Part shown: positions 61,241 to 64,000 of the stretch, in pieces
Layout: every line of letters begins with the position of its first letter
Position numbering within the stretch: position 1 is the first letter of the stretch
Origin: Nephrocerus scutellatus
Lineage: Eukaryota > Arthropoda > Insecta > Diptera > Pipunculidae
Direction of reading: 5' to 3'
NCBI GenBank assembly: GCA_947095585.1
Contig: OX352763.1
Location: forward strand, 18,587,462 to 18,651,461
Length of the DNA stretch: 64,000 nucleotides
Made by a program: the position numbers and the translations under genes
Notes under the pieces: generated by a model
Seen by the model: only the letters and a program-made list of their open reading frames with translations
Databases searched by the model: none
What the model was told of the DNA's origin: nothing

Positions 61241-62187
61241 TCTTTAAAACTCTTGTAAAAGCGCGGTAATCTTTGATATAAAAAAGTTTAATTTTTATTT
61301 TCGGTTACTTTTAATATAAAATCGCTTTTAATATTCTTCTTAAATAACGAATGTACGTGCTGGTAGTTAACGATATTTGTTATTATAATTGGTGGGGGGC
61401 GAAAGTTTATAGGTAACTTATGTTGCACTGTAACGCAGCAGTTATACTGCATCGATTGTTGTGCAAAAAAATAACATGCACAACAGAACTAATAACCTCG
61501 ACTGTCTCCGGTCTCCTTGGAAACCAACACCGGATGACGATTGTCCAGCCAAAATTATGATTAAATTCAATCAGCATTAAACTTGAAGCGTAAAATTTGT
61601 TGCAATTATCATATTTCTCTGTAACTTACCCTCCCACAAACCCTTACTGTATGTATACGTTTTATCCTATTCCAGTAATACAGGTAGCAGCAGTATGCTG
61701 GATAGTTTTCTGTATGGGAATAACCTTTGTGTTGCGAATAGAGTATTCGGCAATAATTCTGTGTACCAAAAAGTCGACGGGTGAAAAATTCAAACCAAAG
61801 CCAGCATCCGAAACAGGCTGGTAAACCGTTTATACACTTGGTTGGTTGTGCAATCATATGCTGGAAAAACTGTCAGTTTTATAAGTATACTCGAATTTGT
61901 ATATACTCGTATGAATGGCTTCAGTCAGCGAATATATATTATGGAGGTCTGTCCGACAACTGAAAGACTAACAAAAGACAGCGTGTATTAGAATCAACAT
62001 CAACAACAACAACAACAACAGAATCAACATACATATAAAACACGCAAGCCCAATAGAACACAGGAAGAAGACCCAAAGTTGCACCACCACCATCCAAGGT
62101 AAAACAATTGTCAAATGAAATATAATTGCACAATTTCATCCAGGATAAGGCACAAAACTGGAGATGAATAATTTTAAGGATTAAACC
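61241..62187. other. upstream region of the putative gene at 62188; possible 5' UTR
   Basis: No element recognised. A (CAA)n run (about 61999-62020) and an A/C-rich leader-like stretch up to 62187 resemble fly 5' UTR sequence. An in-frame TAA (62182-62184) precedes the start codon. Confidence 0.35.
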
Positions 62188-62294
62188 ATGTACAAGGATG
62201 ATGAGAACGTCGAGCAAACGGTGAGCGAGCGCATCAGCAATCAAAAGGAGACGATGAACAATGTGGCGAGTTACCACAACCAGCTAGCCGTAGG
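62188..62294 (+). CDS. putative first coding exon of an unidentified gene
   Basis: ATG in context AAACCATG, then MYKDDENVEQTVSERISNQK and ETMNNVASYHNQLAV, ending at a donor GG|GTAAGG (GT at 62295). Read through, the frame stops at once (TAA at 62296), as expected at a junction. Codons are well balanced and G/C-rich in third positions compared with the surroundings. The polar, charged start suggests a cytoplasmic N-terminus. I do not recognise the protein. The next exon would lie beyond the window, with the RTE-like fragment at 63150 inside the first intron. Confidence 0.5.
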
Positions 62295-63149
62295 GTAAGG
62301 TGTGCCATATGCGTCACCTTAGATAAATTTACGATACGAGGACTTGTAAAATATATTTTTTGACAATTTGAGTGAAATGTGTGATATACATTATTTTAGC
62401 CGTATCTTCCGTTTTAGTTCTGCTTTAATTCTCTTCGTGCTGACTATACCATTTGAAACAAAATCGCCAACCAAAAGGAAGTTTCCGACTTGACGATCTA
62501 CGAGCAACAAAATCTTCAACGTCTATGCATTTCTTCTATATGACGGGATGGGAATATATTATTTTATATTCATATGTACTAACATTTTTGCTATAGAAGA
62601 GCTTTGAGACAATGTCCGAGTTGATATACAATGCAATTGCATCGATTTGCAAATTTTAAAAATCTTCTAACAGGAGATATATCTACATAAATCTATTTAA
62701 TGCAAACTAATTCTGTGTAACTCGTTAACTAATTCGTTACAAGGATAATGATAGCTTAGCAATTTTATTTGGCATAATATGGAACATTTCTCATGATCTT
62801 GTGACTGACTTGTCGAATGTTCCCGGTTATACCCTACGTCGATTTCACATGGTTGTATGCATTAACCATATCAGGCACATCACCAAGCCACAATTGCAAT
62901 AAGAACAGTTGGCCATTTGGAATTAACATCATCATCGCTGCGGTTGTCATCGCCATTTGCCTCTGATTCCACTGCTGATAACATTAACTTCCGGAAGGAA
63001 TAAAAACTTCTTTGTTCTTCCTCGTGCATTGTTAATGTGTACCTCTGGTAGTGGCTATACCGTATAAGTAACATAATTTTACCATTCATGCGATCAACTG
63101 CAAGCAAAGACTCTTTTCTCTAAATATAGTGCTACTCATCTTTGCGCGT
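62295..63149. other. unassigned, probable intron of the gene at 62188
   Basis: AT-rich, no coding or repeat feature recognised. Confidence 0.4.
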
Positions 63150-63800
63150 ACAAATATCCACAAAGCCACCAGGGTATCTCCTGATGGAGCCACTCGCAAC
63201 AAGTTACACCAAGTGTTGATAGACCGCTGCAACGTACCCAGGTGGCAATGTCGACTCGGACCACTATCTTGTTGGAATGGTGCTCCGAGCGCGGATTGAA
63301 TCATTACGAAAGATTGCTTCTGCCAACCAGATTCGAGTCAACATAGCTGCCCTTCGCAACGAAGAGACCAGAAACAACTACGGTCTAACGATAGGACTCT
63401 CCCTAAATGCGGGAAGAGTAAGTCCTGGGGCTAAGATGTCGGGTGTAACGGGAAATGGACGCCTTAAGAATGCTGTCATTATTACTGCTGACTCCAACTT
63501 AGGTAGTAGTTGTAGATTTCGGAACGACTGGTTCGATGACGAATATAAGCCAGCGGCTGAACTTAAGAATGTTGCGTACCGAGAGATGCAAACATATCAT
63601 TGAACGCAGGCATGCGAAGATGAATATAAAGAGCTCATAAGACATGAAACAACAGTTCACCGGCGAAAGAAAGCAGCCTAGGATAAGAATCTCGTCCGTG
63701 AACTAAAACAGTACAGAGAGCGAGGAATGCACCACACGCAAAAGAATTACCAAAGAGTCCGCGGCATGACGCAATATACACTGCGTTCCACATACTGCAA
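63150..63800 (+). mobile_element. RTE-like LINE fragment, end of endonuclease and linker
   Basis: Starts TRVSPDGATRNKLHQVLIDR (about 63168-63228), the SPDGxxxNQIDHVLID site of RTE endonucleases. Then, across frameshifts, VDSDHYLVGMVLRARIESLR (about 63249-63308), FRNDWFDDEYKPAAELKN (about 63518-63572) and an RRKKAA-like basic linker. The polymerase is not present before the window end. Probably the same family as 28560-29640, carrying the part that copy lacks. Confidence 0.78.
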
Positions 63801-64000
63801 AGCATGTACAATTATGATTAGTTTCACTAATAGTAATAATATTTTAGGGTGACAGATCATTAAGGTCCAAGGCCAAGCTTCGATCGACCATTTGTGTTTT
63901 GCATGTATATTGGAAAGGAGCTAAATTTAAATGTATTGCCTTGTCCGAAAGCCGAAGTGAGAAGCTTTCGATGACAAGTTATTACTATCGGATGTTTGCC
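63801..64000. other. end of window, no feature recognised
   Basis: Nothing supported. Confidence 0.5.

Noticed and set aside
61939..62277. A 112-codon minus-strand frame with hydrophobic runs
   Set aside because: It is antisense to the putative exon and leader at 62188. The + strand has a start context, upstream stop and splice donor, while the minus frame has none.

Overview
This window looks like nuclear DNA of a fly (Diptera, probably a brachyceran outside Drosophila; a tephritid-like genome is my guess). The grounds are one long intron-bearing gene with GT-AG junctions, an AT-rich background, and a dense layer of old insect-type retrotransposon and mariner remnants. There are no bacterial-style operons. 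I could not run any search, so family names rest on motifs read by eye.

The one clearly complete gene runs from about 6.1 to 22.8 kb on the + strand. Its five coding exons (6361-6781, 9889-10151, 15819-18753, 20786-21084, 21724-22701) join in phase to 4,896 coding bases, or 1,631 residues. The product is a large single-pass membrane protein: signal sequence, cysteine N-cap, about 43 leucine-rich repeats (40 of them in one uninterrupted exon), cysteine C-cap, one fibronectin type III domain, poly-Gln juxtamembrane stretch, transmembrane helix, and a cytoplasmic tail with a His/Pro-rich segment. It belongs to the extracellular LRR adhesion/receptor group that includes chaoptin and artichoke. 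I do not assign a specific orthologue.

Two further pieces look like exons of other + strand genes: a terminal coding exon at 57139-57311 and a first coding exon at 62188-62294. Their remaining exons were not found or lie outside the window.

The rest is introns and intergenic DNA filled with decayed elements. These include an RTE-like LINE family (1-460, 4440-5260, 28560-29640, 43330-43450, 54850-55440, 63150-63800), jockey-clade LINEs (770-1520, 7290-8410, 48870-50040, 59779-61240), R1/LOA-type LINEs with RNase H (14350-15320, 23640-24720, 32870-33650, 36230-36990, 45430-46040, 47720-48720, 54110-54810), a BEL/Pao gag-protease piece (41771-42750), and several mariner-like transposase fragments. 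There is also a candidate solo LTR (36998-37412) and a short non-autonomous Helitron nested inside a jockey element (49303-49688). All are broken by stops and frameshifts. Non-element oddities include a degenerate C/A-rich array in intron 2, a tRNA-like SINE head in intron 1, a hairpin followed by a GATGCGTA array near 52.9 kb, and two local tandem duplications. I saw no CRISPR, rRNA or intact tRNA gene, and no gene set suggesting a new multi-gene system.
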